The notes under the pieces are model-generated. The model was not told the DNA's origin. It was given only the letters and a program-made list of their open reading frames with translations, and did not search any database. Made by a program: the position numbers and the translations under genes. A stretch of DNA of 64,000 bases from CBDDCA01 sp965218205 (lineage in GTDB: Bacteria; Spirochaetota; Spirochaetia; WTKD01; G963693115): the NCBI GenBank assembly GCA_965218205.1, contig OZ244590.1, positions 62,001-126,000 on the forward strand. The letters are read 5' to 3'. This document shows, in pieces, positions 18,726 to 28,687 of this stretch (positions are counted from its first letter, which is position 1; every line of letters starts with the position of its first letter).

Positions 18726-21650
18726 ATGTCAGATAAAAAAAATACTTTTGTGGATGTAGCAGAGGAAATATCTCATTCTTTTGCAAAAAGACATATAGGG
18801 GTGCACGGTGATGATCGTAAGCACATGCTTGCGGCATTAGAGGTAGATTCTATTGAACAGCTAATAGATCAAGTGCTTCCTGATAGCTTAAAAGATGCTA
18901 CGCAGTTTGATTTTCCAAAAGCTGTATCAGAATATACAGCACTTCAAAAATTAAAAAATATAGCTCAGAAAAATGTTGTAGTGAAATCTCTTATTGGACA
19001 GGGATATTATGATACTATTACACCTGCTCCGATACTCCGAAATATTTTAGAGAATCCTGGATGGTATACAGCGTATACTTCATATCAGTCTGAGATATCA
19101 CAAGGGCGACTTGAAGCACTTTTTAATTTTCAAACAATGATAAGTGATTTCACAGGGTTATCGGTTGCAAATGCTTCATTGTTAGATGAATCTACTGCTC
19201 TTGCAGAAGCGGTGTTACTTGCATGTAGATATTCTAAAAAAGAGCGGGTTGTTGTTATAGAAGGCTTGCATGAACAGAATATGCAATTACTCTATACTCG
19301 TTTAGATCAACTGAACATACCTATTGAAATTGTATCGTTACAGGAATATGAACAAGATACATTTCACATAGCGGCCGATACGGCTGCTGTAGTGATGCAG
19401 TTGCCTACTACTGAGGGATTGGTATATGACATTTCTTTGTGTGTACAAAAAGCAAAGAAGCAAGGAGTGCTTTGTATAGCATCGATTGATCCATTGTTAA
19501 TGACTATTCTTGGTACTCCTGCACAGTGGGGAATTGATATTGTAGTGGGTTCAACACAGCGTTTTGGGGTGCCAATGGGCTATGGGGGACCACATGCTGC
19601 ATTTTTAGCATGTGATGAAAAGTTCAGACGTTTGGTTCCAGGGCGGCTTGTAGGACAATCGAAGGATGCTAAGGGACGTGTTGCGTATAGGCTTGCATTG
19701 CAAACAAGAGAGCAGCATATTCGTAGAGAGAAAGCAACATCAAATATATGTACCTCCCAAGTGTTACTTGCTGTTATGGCTTCTATGTATGCAGTATATC
19801 ATGGAGGAAAAGGACTGCAACATATTACAAAGTATATTCACACATTAGCGTGGTTATTTTGGAATGTAGCAAAAAAACAACACAATAGTACGGTGCTCTA
19901 TGATACTTTTTTTGATACTATAACATGGTCTGTGCAAGAGAGTACCCTTGCACAGACACAACAGAAAGCTGCGTTACAGGCAGGATATAATATACGATGT
20001 ATAAACAAGACGACACTTTCTGTCTCATTTGATGAAGTATGTACTCTTGAGGATGTAAAAGTTCTTTCACAAAATATATTTGATCTTTCATCGGAAGATA
20101 TGGATATATTTGATATGCTCTTACAAGAAAATCTTGGATCGCCAGTATCTTTGTCATTGCCAGCTCATATGTATCGAAATACTTCTTTGTTAAGTCAACC
20201 TGTATTTAATGCATATCATACTGAAACAGAACTTATGCGTTATATGCGCTTTCTTATGGATAAAGATTTGGCTCTTGATAGATCTATGATACCGCTTGGT
20301 TCGTGTACTATGAAGCTGAATGCTGTGTCTGAGCTTATGCCCGTTTCATGGCAAGAGTTTTCTCGTATGCACCCGTATGTGCCGTTAGATCAAACTGTTG
20401 GGTATCAGAATCTTATTACTCAAACTGAAAGTATGCTATGCAGTATCACTGGATTTGATGCAGTATCATTACAACCAAATGCAGGAAGTCAAGGGGAATA
20501 TGCAGGATTGCTTGCGATTAGTGCATATCATAGGAGTAATGGTGATATGCAACGAAATATTTGTTTGATACCATCTTCGGCTCATGGCACTAACCCTGCA
20601 AGTGCAACTATGGTAGGAATGAAAGTAGTGGTAGTGCAATGTGATGAACAAGGGAATATTGATATTCAAGATTTACAAGCGAAAGCAGAGAAATACTCTG
20701 ATGTATTAGCTGCTTTGATGGTGACCTATCCTTCCACACATGGAGTATATGAAGAAAATATAAAGCATATATGTGATATTGTGCATACACATGGTGGACA
20801 AATATATATTGATGGGGCTAATCTTAATGCACTTGTTGGTATAGTAACACTGACTTCTTTAGGGGCAGATGCTGCACATATGAATCTTCATAAAACATTT
20901 GCTATTCCGCATGGAGGGGGAGGTCCAGGCATAGGACCTGTAGGAGTAAAGAAACATCTTGTTCCTTTTTTGCCTGCTAATATGCTTGTACAAAAAAAGC
21001 CATATTCTGTGGGACCAGTGTCAGCTGCTCCGTGGGGCTCAGCTTCAATACTTCCTATATCATGGATGTATATGACAATGATGGGAAAGGAGGGGCTACA
21101 GGAAGCAACAAAGGTTGCAGTATTAAATGCTAATTATGTGGTAAAAAGGCTTTCTAAGCATTATACTATTCTGTATACGGGAAAGCACGGGAGAGTGGCA
21201 CATGAGTGCATACTTGATACACGTCCTTTTAAGGAGAGTGCAAATGTTATGTCTACTGATATTGCAAAAAGGCTTATAGATTATGGGTTTCATGCTCCTA
21301 CTATGTCTTGGCCTGTACAGAATACGCTTATGATAGAGCCTACAGAAAGTGAATCGAAGGCTGAGCTGGATAGATTTTGTGATGCAATGATTAGTATTCG
21401 TGAAGAAATTCGAAATATAGAAACTGCTGTGTGGGCAAGAGATGATAATCCCCTCGTGTGCGCTCCTCATTGTGCAGAAGATATATGCAGTGATAGTTGG
21501 AATCACAGTTATACAAGGCAAGAAGCAGTGTATCCGATACCTTCGCTCTACAATAATAAGTATTGGCCTCCGCTCTCACGAGTAGATGATGCTTTTGGAG
21601 ATAAAAATCTTGTGTGTTCATGCCCTCCTATTGATGAGTACGAAGCATAA
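18726..21650 (+). CDS. gcvP: Glycine dehydrogenase (decarboxylating), single-chain P protein
   Basis: The 974-residue protein is the fused form, with the P1 half (about residues 10-450) and P2 half (about 480-960) in one chain. The PLP-binding lysine is K723 in MNLHKTFAIPHGGGGPG; GSCTMKLNA and PNAGSQGEYAGL lie in the second half. It decarboxylates glycine and loads the aminomethyl group onto GcvH. Many firmicutes and archaea have split gcvPA/gcvPB genes, so the fused form is informative. A methyltransferase gene starts only 12 bp downstream and may be read through from the gcv promoter. Confidence 0.98.
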   Translation: MSDKKNTFVDVAEEISHSFAKRHIGVHGDDRKHMLAALEVDSIEQLIDQVLPDSLKDATQFDFPKAVSEYTALQKLKNIAQKNVVVKSLIGQGYYDTITPAPILRNILENPGWYTAYTSYQSEISQGRLEALFNFQTMISDFTGLSVANASLLDESTALAEAVLLACRYSKKERVVVIEGLHEQNMQLLYTRLDQLNIPIEIVSLQEYEQDTFHIAADTAAVVMQLPTTEGLVYDISLCVQKAKKQGVLCIASIDPLLMTILGTPAQWGIDIVVGSTQRFGVPMGYGGPHAAFLACDEKFRRLVPGRLVGQSKDAKGRVAYRLALQTREQHIRREKATSNICTSQVLLAVMASMYAVYHGGKGLQHITKYIHTLAWLFWNVAKKQHNSTVLYDTFFDTITWSVQESTLAQTQQKAALQAGYNIRCINKTTLSVSFDEVCTLEDVKVLSQNIFDLSSEDMDIFDMLLQENLGSPVSLSLPAHMYRNTSLLSQPVFNAYHTETELMRYMRFLMDKDLALDRSMIPLGSCTMKLNAVSELMPVSWQEFSRMHPYVPLDQTVGYQNLITQTESMLCSITGFDAVSLQPNAGSQGEYAGLLAISAYHRSNGDMQRNICLIPSSAHGTNPASATMVGMKVVVVQCDEQGNIDIQDLQAKAEKYSDVLAALMVTYPSTHGVYEENIKHICDIVHTHGGQIYIDGANLNALVGIVTLTSLGADAAHMNLHKTFAIPHGGGGPGIGPVGVKKHLVPFLPANMLVQKKPYSVGPVSAAPWGSASILPISWMYMTMMGKEGLQEATKVAVLNANYVVKRLSKHYTILYTGKHGRVAHECILDTRPFKESANVMSTDIAKRLIDYGFHAPTMSWPVQNTLMIEPTESESKAELDRFCDAMISIREEIRNIETAVWARDDNPLVCAPHCAEDICSDSWNHSYTRQEAVYPIPSLYNNKYWPPLSRVDDAFGDKNLVCSCPPIDEYEA

Positions 21651-21662
21651 GAGAATACGGTA

Positions 21663-22421
21663 ATGGATAAAGAAAGATATACATTATTATCTGGCACTAT
21701 TCTTGATATATCTCTTATAGAAGCAGAATCAATAGATCTTACGGTGACTTCTCCTCCTTATAATGTAGGAATTGATTATAATAGTAATGCTGATAGTGGT
21801 GATTATAGTGATTATCTTAGTTTTACTCAGAAATGGCTGTACAATGTATATTGCTGGACGAAAGATACAGGAAGATTATGTCTTAATATTCCTTTAGATA
21901 AAAATAAAGGAGGGCAGAGGAGTGTGGGGGCTGATATTACTGCTATTGCGAAAGATGTTGGGTGGATGTATCATTCTACTATTGTTTGGAATGAAGGAAA
22001 TATTTCGAGAAGGACAGCGTGGGGAAGTTTTCAATCAGCATCTGCACCGTATGTCATTGCTCCTGTGGAATTAATATTGGTGTTATATAAACATCAATGG
22101 AAACGAAAAAATCAAGGGAGTAATGATATAACAAAGGAAGAGTTTATACAATGGACAAATGGTATATGGACTTTTAATGGGGAAAGTAAGAAAAGAATAG
22201 GTCATCCAGCACCATTTCCAAGAGAGCTTCCAAAGAGATGTATAAAGTTATTTAGTTTTATTGGTGATACAGTGTTAGATCCTTTTGTAGGAAGTGGTAC
22301 TACTCTCATTGAGGCTATATCTCTTCAGCGATATGCGATAGGATTAGACATAGATACAGAATACATTGCATTGGCTCATGGAAGGGTAGAGAAAGAATGT
22401 TTTAGTCCTTTATTTATATGA
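21663..22421 (+). CDS. Type II DNA methyltransferase, beta-class (N4-C or N6-A)
   Basis: The 252-residue enzyme shows the catalytic motif TSPPYN at residues 29-34 ahead of the AdoMet-binding motif DPFVGSGTT (206-214). This order defines the beta class of amino-methyltransferases. The HPAPFPRELPKRCIKLFS segment just before motif I is typical of this group. The last codons overlap the HNH gene by 4 bp (ATGA), so the two are translationally coupled as an R-M pair. The specificity cannot be read from sequence. The pair is placed directly behind gcvP, an unusual position that suggests insertion into a housekeeping operon. Confidence 0.9.
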   Translation: MDKERYTLLSGTILDISLIEAESIDLTVTSPPYNVGIDYNSNADSGDYSDYLSFTQKWLYNVYCWTKDTGRLCLNIPLDKNKGGQRSVGADITAIAKDVGWMYHSTIVWNEGNISRRTAWGSFQSASAPYVIAPVELILVLYKHQWKRKNQGSNDITKEEFIQWTNGIWTFNGESKKRIGHPAPFPRELPKRCIKLFSFIGDTVLDPFVGSGTTLIEAISLQRYAIGLDIDTEYIALAHGRVEKECFSPLFI

Positions 22422-23002
22422 GTAAAGAAATTACACAAGAAGAAATCTTAAAAGAATTTTACACAAAAAATCCTCATAGGGAAATAGCACATCCAGAGGT
22501 CGTAGACTGGGTTACAAGTGAGTATAAGCAAAGAACAGGGAAAATATTTCGAGATCCTGATAGAGGAATACGAAAATTAGCACAGAAAGGGTATCTCATT
22601 AAAGTAAAGAAAGGGGTATATAAATATGATCCAACATTAATGAAAAAAAGAGTATTAGAAGATTTTTCCTTGAAACAGAAAAAGGAAATTTTTGAAAGAG
22701 ATGGATATAAATGTGTTATTTGTGGAAGAGGAAAAGAACATGGTGTTGAGTTACATGTTGATCATATAAAACCAAAAGAACTTGGAGGGGAAGCGAGTAT
22801 AAAAAATGGACAGACATTATGTGCTCAGCATAATTATCAAAAGAAAATATTTCAGCAAACGGAAACAGGCAAAAAAATGTTTATTCGACTTTATGAATTA
22901 GCAAAAGAAGAAAATAGTGAGGTATTTATTTCATTTTGTCGTGATATATTGTCTGTATTTGAACGATATAACATCAATGGTCATATAGAGTGGGAAGAAT
23001 AG
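22418..23002 (+). CDS. HNH-type restriction endonuclease, partner of the upstream methyltransferase
   Basis: The 194-residue protein has a helical N-terminal region that looks like a winged helix for DNA binding (about residues 20-75). A zinc-bound HNH nuclease core follows: C99-x2-C102, the VDHI histidine H116, N130, C135 and H138. The 4-bp overlap with the methyltransferase gene and the lack of any other role make it the likely cognate restriction enzyme. A homing or Mcr-like nuclease is less likely because of the coupling. It ends 13 bp from the convergent DUF1232 gene. Confidence 0.85.
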   Translation: MSKEITQEEILKEFYTKNPHREIAHPEVVDWVTSEYKQRTGKIFRDPDRGIRKLAQKGYLIKVKKGVYKYDPTLMKKRVLEDFSLKQKKEIFERDGYKCVICGRGKEHGVELHVDHIKPKELGGEASIKNGQTLCAQHNYQKKIFQQTETGKKMFIRLYELAKEENSEVFISFCRDILSVFERYNINGHIEWEE

Positions 23003-23015
23003 GAGGTATCTTTAG

Positions 23016-23423
23016 TTATTTAAGTAATGATAATTTTGTATCTTTATCTTTGTAAAACTCTTTTACTTTCTCATTTACCCAATCACTGTGTGTCCAGTCA
23101 TGTAATTTTTTGAGTGTATACCCTACTACTGCCAAATCATCAAGAAATCCAACAAAAGGTATTGCATCTGGTATTAGATCAAAAGGAAACACTACATATC
23201 CTAACGCTGCAATACAAAAAATTTTGCTTGTACTGTCAATATCAGGATGTTTCATTACAAAGTATAATCGTACGAAAGGCTCACTTATTTTTCTTGGGAG
23301 TTTTTTTACTAATTTTTCAAACTTGCCTTCGTTATAGTATTTTTCATATTTTTTATGATTTTTCTCAAAATGATCTGTATGTTCTTTTTTCTTCTCTTCT
23401 GTGTATTCTTCTTCCTTATCCAT
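23016..23423 (-). CDS. DUF1232 (YkvA-type) membrane-associated protein
   Basis: The C-terminal part carries the hallmark of DUF1232: YVVFPFDLIPDAIPFVGFLDD, in which an amphipathic helix is followed by the DLIPD turn. An acidic/basic charged N-terminal helix of about 60 residues precedes it. The frame is open to 23522, but the ATG at 23423 is preferred because the 33 extra residues are Thr/Lys-rich, unlike the family, and overlap the promoter region. The family is often linked to membranes; its function is unknown. Confidence 0.75.
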   Translation of the reverse strand: MDKEEEYTEEKKKEHTDHFEKNHKKYEKYYNEGKFEKLVKKLPRKISEPFVRLYFVMKHPDIDSTSKIFCIAALGYVVFPFDLIPDAIPFVGFLDDLAVVGYTLKKLHDWTHSDWVNEKVKEFYKDKDTKLSLLK

Positions 23424-23546
23424 ATTAGTATTGTATCGGATGAGTGTATGTGTTGTCAATATTTTTTTATTTTTTCTTGTAGTTTTGTCGCATTTAATAT
23501 TTGAGATCGTGTGTGTTATCATGGAAATAACAAAAATTATAATATT

Positions 23547-23555
23547 TGCTATAAT
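23547..23555 (+). promoter_or_regulatory. Extended -10 element for the first giant lipoprotein gene
   Basis: TGC followed by TATAAT (23550-23555) lies 52 bp upstream of the leader ATG. No matching -35 hexamer is evident. It falls outside the 134-bp segment shared with the second copy, so the two genes have separate promoters. Confidence 0.45.
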
Positions 23556-23579
23556 ATTGTTGTGTATGCTGATAATTAC

Positions 23580-23713
23580 ACGATAATAAAATAAAAGGAG
23601 ATTTTTATGAAAGAACGGTTGAAAAAACAGCTGAAAAAAGGATGGCTGAGTAGAGAGCTACAAGCCGTGAAAAAAATCGGGGGGGGGGGGGGTACACTCT
23701 CGATATAAGCAAA
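23580..23713 (+). repeat. 134-bp leader repeat, copy A (identical to 33489-33622)
   Basis: The segment holds an AAAAGGAG ribosome-binding site, the ATG at 23607, the coding sequence for a lysine-rich n-region, the 14-G tract and the first bases after it. It matches copy B base for base, including the number of Gs. Similarity continues beyond, but with substitutions. Confidence 0.95.
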
Positions 23714-26700
23714 GCATAACTCTCGTTGCACTGTTTTTAGTGCTAGCAATAACTACCCTCGTACTCGTAGGATGTTCGGAGGGAAGTAGCAGTTCCTCAT
23801 CAGGGGGAGGAGGGGTAACACCACCAGTAACCCCGACCCTTGCATCACTGTCCAATGTGCAGATACAGCCAGCAGGCAATGACGGGACGCTCTCGTTACG
23901 CTGGCAAGCCCCAAGCAAAGCCACACATGTAGTCGTAAAAGCTACCTCTACTGCACCAGCACAAGTCATACAAGTGCGTGTTCCTGCAATAGAATATCGT
24001 GCATTGTTTCAACAAGGACAATCGTACCAACTCAAAGGCTTGCAAGCCCTCACCGACTATACTGTAGAAATAGAAGCCCAAAAGGACTCAGAAGTATCAC
24101 CAAAAACAACCCGTTCTGTGACAACACTGATAGATACTACTATCCCACAAGACACATTGACACAAGTAGGAGTAGAGAAGTCGGGGGATGGCATAAAGAT
24201 AACATGGGACAAAGAGCGACTAGCATCAGGCAAGACAGACATAGCAGAAGCAACAATAGTGGTAAAAAGCACGACTGGTGCTACAGTGCTTGCACAAGCT
24301 ACCGTACAGAACCTACAACAAGGAGAGGTTGTGCTTCCAAACATCTCCACGCTTGCAGGCATATCCTATGATGTAGAAATACGCTACAAAGACAGAAATG
24401 ACAACACAAGCAGTCCTACAACAGTACTGACAGGCGTGCAAGCATCAGCACTCTCACAAACAGTATCGCCACTACCAGAGGCAAACCTTAGCGTAACAGC
24501 AAACGATAAAAGCAATAGCCCTGCCGATGAAAGCCTGCTTGTTACGTGGGGGAGCTTTGCCTTTGGCACAGGCAACACAGCAAAAAGCCTCTTAGTACGA
24601 GTAACAGCAACCGCAACAAACACAGTAGTAGCAGAGGAGACAATAGACAAAGATACAAGTGCAACCAATGTCAGCGGAGCAACTGCACAAAACAAAGAAT
24701 ACGCCACTGTGTATGTCGCAAAAGATGGCATAGCACTCACAACACTCTACGGCACGCTTACATACAAAGTAGAAGTGTATGTCTCTCAAAACGGAAAGTA
24801 CTCCACTGCAGTATCAAAAGAATTAGCAACAACCGACAAAACAACACAACCAGCGACCAATGTAAGTGCCGTAGGAGGAGCAACAAGCATAGTAGTAATC
24901 TGGCAAGAGCCCAATGTACGAGACTACGCAGGAGTGACCATAACAGCAACAGAAAAGGACAGTGATAAAGTAGCAAAGACAGTAACAATAACAGACAGAG
25001 CAGTACGCAACACACAGATAGCAGGCCTCAAAGCCACCACCGAGTACACAGTAGCAGTAATATCGCAGGACTATGCAGGCAACAAAGGAACAGAAGCAAC
25101 AGCCACAGTAGATACAGGAGCAGATAGCACCGTTCCCGATGCAGTAACAAACATACAAGCAAGCTATCCCTTCGTATCAGCAACAAAAGTAGGCACACAG
25201 ATAACATGGACAGCACCCGATGCAACAAAAGCCAAGAACAAAGACATAAAAGAGTACAGTGTAAGCATAGCAGAGAAAGATACAAGTACTGCAGTACTGA
25301 ATGAGAAGAAAATACCCTATCCCACAACATCGCTCTCTGTCGAAGAACTCAGTCAAGGCAAAACATACACAGTAACAATACAAGCAATAGACTATGCAGA
25401 AAACAAAAGCAATGCAAAAACACAAGACATAACAACACCCACCCCACTCACAGCACCCTCAGCAGAACTCTTTCAAAGCAAGCCCGCCCTCGTTACAACA
25501 ACAGGAGCAATACAAATAAAAGCAACCTTTACGCAAGCACCTGGATCAAATAAGTACTACACCCTGCGTATGTTAGATGGCACTACACTGATAGCAGAAA
25601 AAAGCATAACAAACCCAGCTACCACCATTAGCTTTGGCATAGCAGATGGCATAGAAGTATCAGCAACACAAGCAAATGCAAAACAATATAGCTTTCGCTT
25701 TCTCACAGTAGAAAATAACAGAGTAAGCCCCCCAACAACGCTCACAGACAAAGTAGCAGTATATGATGCAATATCCACTGTCCCGCCCGCACCAGAAAGC
25801 CTCACTCTGCTTATTGCAGAATCAACAGCAACAAGCGATACCGTACAGTACGAGTTTCAAGCAGGAACAATTACCAGCAATCACAAAGCACCCAATGACA
25901 GAACACTCACACAAGCAAACATACAATACAAAGTATACCTAGTAGCAGGAAACCAGAGTACTAAAACAATAGCAGAAATAAAAGCAATAACAGGAGTACA
26001 AACACAAAACATAGCAGGAAACAGCACTTTACGAGGAACATTTATAGGAACAAAAGGAGCAGTATACACCATAGGCATAGAAGCAATAAACAGCCTCAAC
26101 CCTTCTACCACAAAGAAAGCACAAAACAAAGACCCCGCACTGATACAAACACTAGAACTGAGCACCATCCCCACCTCAAAAGCAACAGCCCCTACCTCGT
26201 CCTTAGCAAACAAGCTAGTAGTATCACAATCAACAAACACAACAGGAACAATAAAGCTAGTACTCACCGAGCTAAGCACATTTACAGGAGCAAAAGACTA
26301 TGATGGCACAAACATAACAGCAAATGACAAGTTAGTATACACCGTGTACGGCTTACAGAAAGACACTAACCCTACAGTAGCAGAAGTACTAGCAGGCAGG
26401 AAAGTAAACATAGGCAGTGCCAGTAGCAGAGTGTACACAGTACCAGCGCTTAGCAGTATAGGCGTGACAACCCCAACAGTAGCAATAAAAGGAGCAACAA
26501 AGTATCACTTTGTAGTAGAAGTAGCCATAAAAACAGACCCAAGCAAAAAAGCAGTATCGACAGTGGCAACAGTAACAACCGCATCACAAGCGACCGATCC
26601 CGCAGAAGTAAGCAACATACAAGTAAAAGGAGTAGAAGGAAGGAATGCAAAGCTATCGTGGACAGCCCCCAGCCTTAGTGCAAGCCACAAAACAGACACA

Positions 26701-28302
26701 GGAGACCCCCTAGCAGTAGCACAAGTATCGTACAAAGTATACAAAGTAGCAAAAAGTGGCAGTACACAGAGGACAATAGCAGAGATAATAATAGCATCAG
26801 GAGGAAGCCCCACAACAACAGCAGCAGGAACAACCAACAGCACTCTGACCAGTGTGACAGTAGGCACAAGCTACGAAATAGTAGTACAAGCAGTAAACAG
26901 CACCGATCCCAACAAAGAGTCAAGAGGTGTCCGCAAGGAGTTTGTAGCAAAAGAAGCCTATGGAGCACCAGGAAAGCCCACCATACAAGCAAATGCACAA
27001 GGAGCAACCATAGTACTTACCATAACAGCCCCAACCGTAAAAGGAACAGCAGAAGATGGAACAACTCATCTCAGAGATAATCAAATAGATTACAAAGTAT
27101 ACTATATAGCCTCAAATACAAACATAAATGGAGCAACAGTAAAAACACGAGCAAAAGCAGCAAGCGATGCACAAGTAGGAGCAGAAAAAGACGATGTGCC
27201 AACAGGAGCAACAAGCTATACAATACGCAACCTACGATTGAATACAAAGTACTATATCACCGCAGTAGCAGTAAACAGCCTCAAAAAGACAAAGGTATCA
27301 GCAGAAGCAACAGCAGTCTCTGCCAGCACGCCAACAGTAGTGATAGGAAATGCCACAAAAGTTTCAGCAACAGTAGGCACAGCACTCGCACAAAATACAA
27401 CGAGAGTACTTACCAGCATTAGTCCTAGTGGGCTATCATTTACCTGTGATGAAAGCACAATAGATAACGATAACAGCACCCTCAAGCAAGAAACAGGCCT
27501 AACAGTAACGTTTGCAAAAAATACCAATACAGTAACGATAACAGGCACAGCAAATAAATCAAATATACATGATACTGCTATCACTGAGTATAGCTATGGA
27601 GTAGTGGAATGTACCATTACTTCGGGAGCAAACTCGGGACAAAAGGTACTTGCGACTATCAATGTAGAGACAGGACTGGTGAAACTCCCAAGCGAAGTAG
27701 CGAGCTATTACAGACCAACAACAAAGAAAGCACTGCAAGCTATTATCACTGCAGAAAAAACAAGGCAAAGTTCGGGAGGGAACAACAACCCTAGCCCCAA
27801 CCTCAACATGATAGACACCAGTGTTATTACTGATATGAGTCAATTATTTTATCAAGATAAGACTTTTAACGGAGACATAACACAGTGGAATACGAGGAAT
27901 GTAACTACTATGTCATATATGTTTAGTGAAGCAAGTGTTTTTAATCAAAATATAGGATCTTGGGATACAGGAAAAGTTACTAGGATGGATGGTATGTTTG
28001 ATACAGCAAGTGCCTTTAATCAAAATATAGGAAACTGGAATGTGAACAGTGTAGTGAATATGAGTGCTATATTTGCTGATGCTACTGCTTTTAATCAAAA
28101 CATAGGAAATTGGAAGGTAGGGAATGTTACCAGACTTCAGGTCATGTTTAGTGGAGCTTCTGTATTTGATCAAGATTTATCGTCGTGGAAAATGTGTAAG
28201 GTTACTGTATTTCCCTCTAATTTTAGAGGTTCTGCTATGGCTGGTAAAACAAACAAGTATCCAAAGGATAAGAATGATAAAGTAGCATGCCCCTCATCGT
28301 AG
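23607..28302 (+). CDS. Giant phase-variable FnIII/DUF285 surface lipoprotein, copy A (currently out of frame)
   Basis: The ATG at 23607 follows AAAAGGAG and opens MKERLKKQLKKGWLSREL, but with 14 G it stops at 23706. With one G fewer (13 G) the frame continues into a lipoprotein signal peptide: hydrophobic core TLVALFLVLAITTLVLV, then the lipobox LVGC with its Cys codon at 23773. The mature protein of about 1,500 residues has a Ser/Gly linker, about ten fibronectin-III-like domains (repeated TYTVTIQAIDYAENKS-type strands), an Ig-like domain with two Cys (about 27,340-27,670) and five DUF285 repeats. The end carries a Cys pair (KMCKV and KVACPSS). A cell-surface adhesin role is inferred. The only in-frame start after the tract is a GTG at 23740, without a ribosome-binding site or charged n-region. 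The FnIII part is unusually A/C-rich. Confidence 0.8.
23679..23692 (+). repeat. Homopolymeric tract of 14 G, copy A
   Basis: The run lies inside the coding sequence between the charged n-region and hydrophobic core of the signal peptide. Lengths of 13 or 16 G keep the downstream lipoprotein in frame; 14 and 15 G do not. Confidence 0.97.
27822..28195 (+). repeat. DUF285/PARCEL-type repeats, five units
   Basis: About 25-residue units of the form V-T-x-M-x-x-M-F-x-x-A-S-x-F-N-Q-N-I-G-x-W follow each other, the DUF285 (mycoplasma/BspA-like) pattern. Base composition changes abruptly from A/C-rich to T-rich where the repeats begin, so the module appears to have a separate history. DUF285 DNA in other bacteria is known to be mobile between genes (PARCEL elements). 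Confidence 0.85.
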
Positions 28303-28315
28303 GGTAGTACATATA

Positions 28316-28343
28316 AAAGAGAGTGCTATGCACTCTCTTTTTC
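28316..28343 (+). terminator. Intrinsic terminator after lipoprotein copy A
   Basis: AAAGAGAGTGC (28316-28326) pairs with GCACTCTCTTT (28330-28340), followed by a T-run. It lies 13 bp after the stop codon. Confidence 0.9.
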
Positions 28344-28389
28344 CTTGTATAAGTAGTCTTTGCAACAAGGGTAAGACAGTATATTTTTT

Positions 28390-28503
28390 CTAATCTACTA
28401 TTTGTGGAATGAGAGTAAGTATTTCTTTAATTGCAAGACATTGTTTGTCTAGCTCTGTACTGCGTTCATTATGTAACATACAACACAATGGAGGTAAACC
28501 TAT
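28390..28503 (-). pseudogene. Possible remnant of a protein C-terminus
   Basis: The 386-bp gap before fusA holds the terminator and, on the minus strand, a 36-codon open segment (GLPPLCCMLHNERSTELDK and so on, ending ...TLIPQIVD at a TAG). Its composition looks protein-like, but it has no ribosome-binding site and begins right after a stop. It may be the surviving tail of a gene lost when the lipoprotein copies were rearranged; chance is not excluded. The remainder of the gap shows a direct repeat of GCCCTTGAAT and AT-rich promoter-like sequence before fusA. Confidence 0.25.
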
Positions 28504-28687
28504 CTATAATGAAGTCATAGTTAAAAACTGGCTATTGGATTACTGCTGAAGCCTTTTCTGTCGCAATTAGCCCTTGAATCTGCAGGATGCCCTTGAATAG
28601 AATTGTAGTATAAAATATAATAATACATAATCGTATAACTTATACTATACTCAAAATTAAAAATATATTGAATGGAGAATTATTATC

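Noticed and set aside
23740..23790. GTG at 23740 as the true start of lipoprotein copy A
   Set aside because: It has no ribosome-binding site, the resulting signal peptide lacks a charged n-region, and the upstream ATG with its leader is conserved exactly in both copies.
24000..27300. Many long minus-strand open frames within the FnIII genes
   Set aside because: They are low-complexity Leu/Cys/Val-rich shadows of the A/C-rich coding strand and lack starts, signals or domains.
27822..28195. CRISPR-like regular repeats
   Set aside because: The periodicity is about 75 bp, in frame, and encodes DUF285 units; there are no constant repeats with unique spacers.
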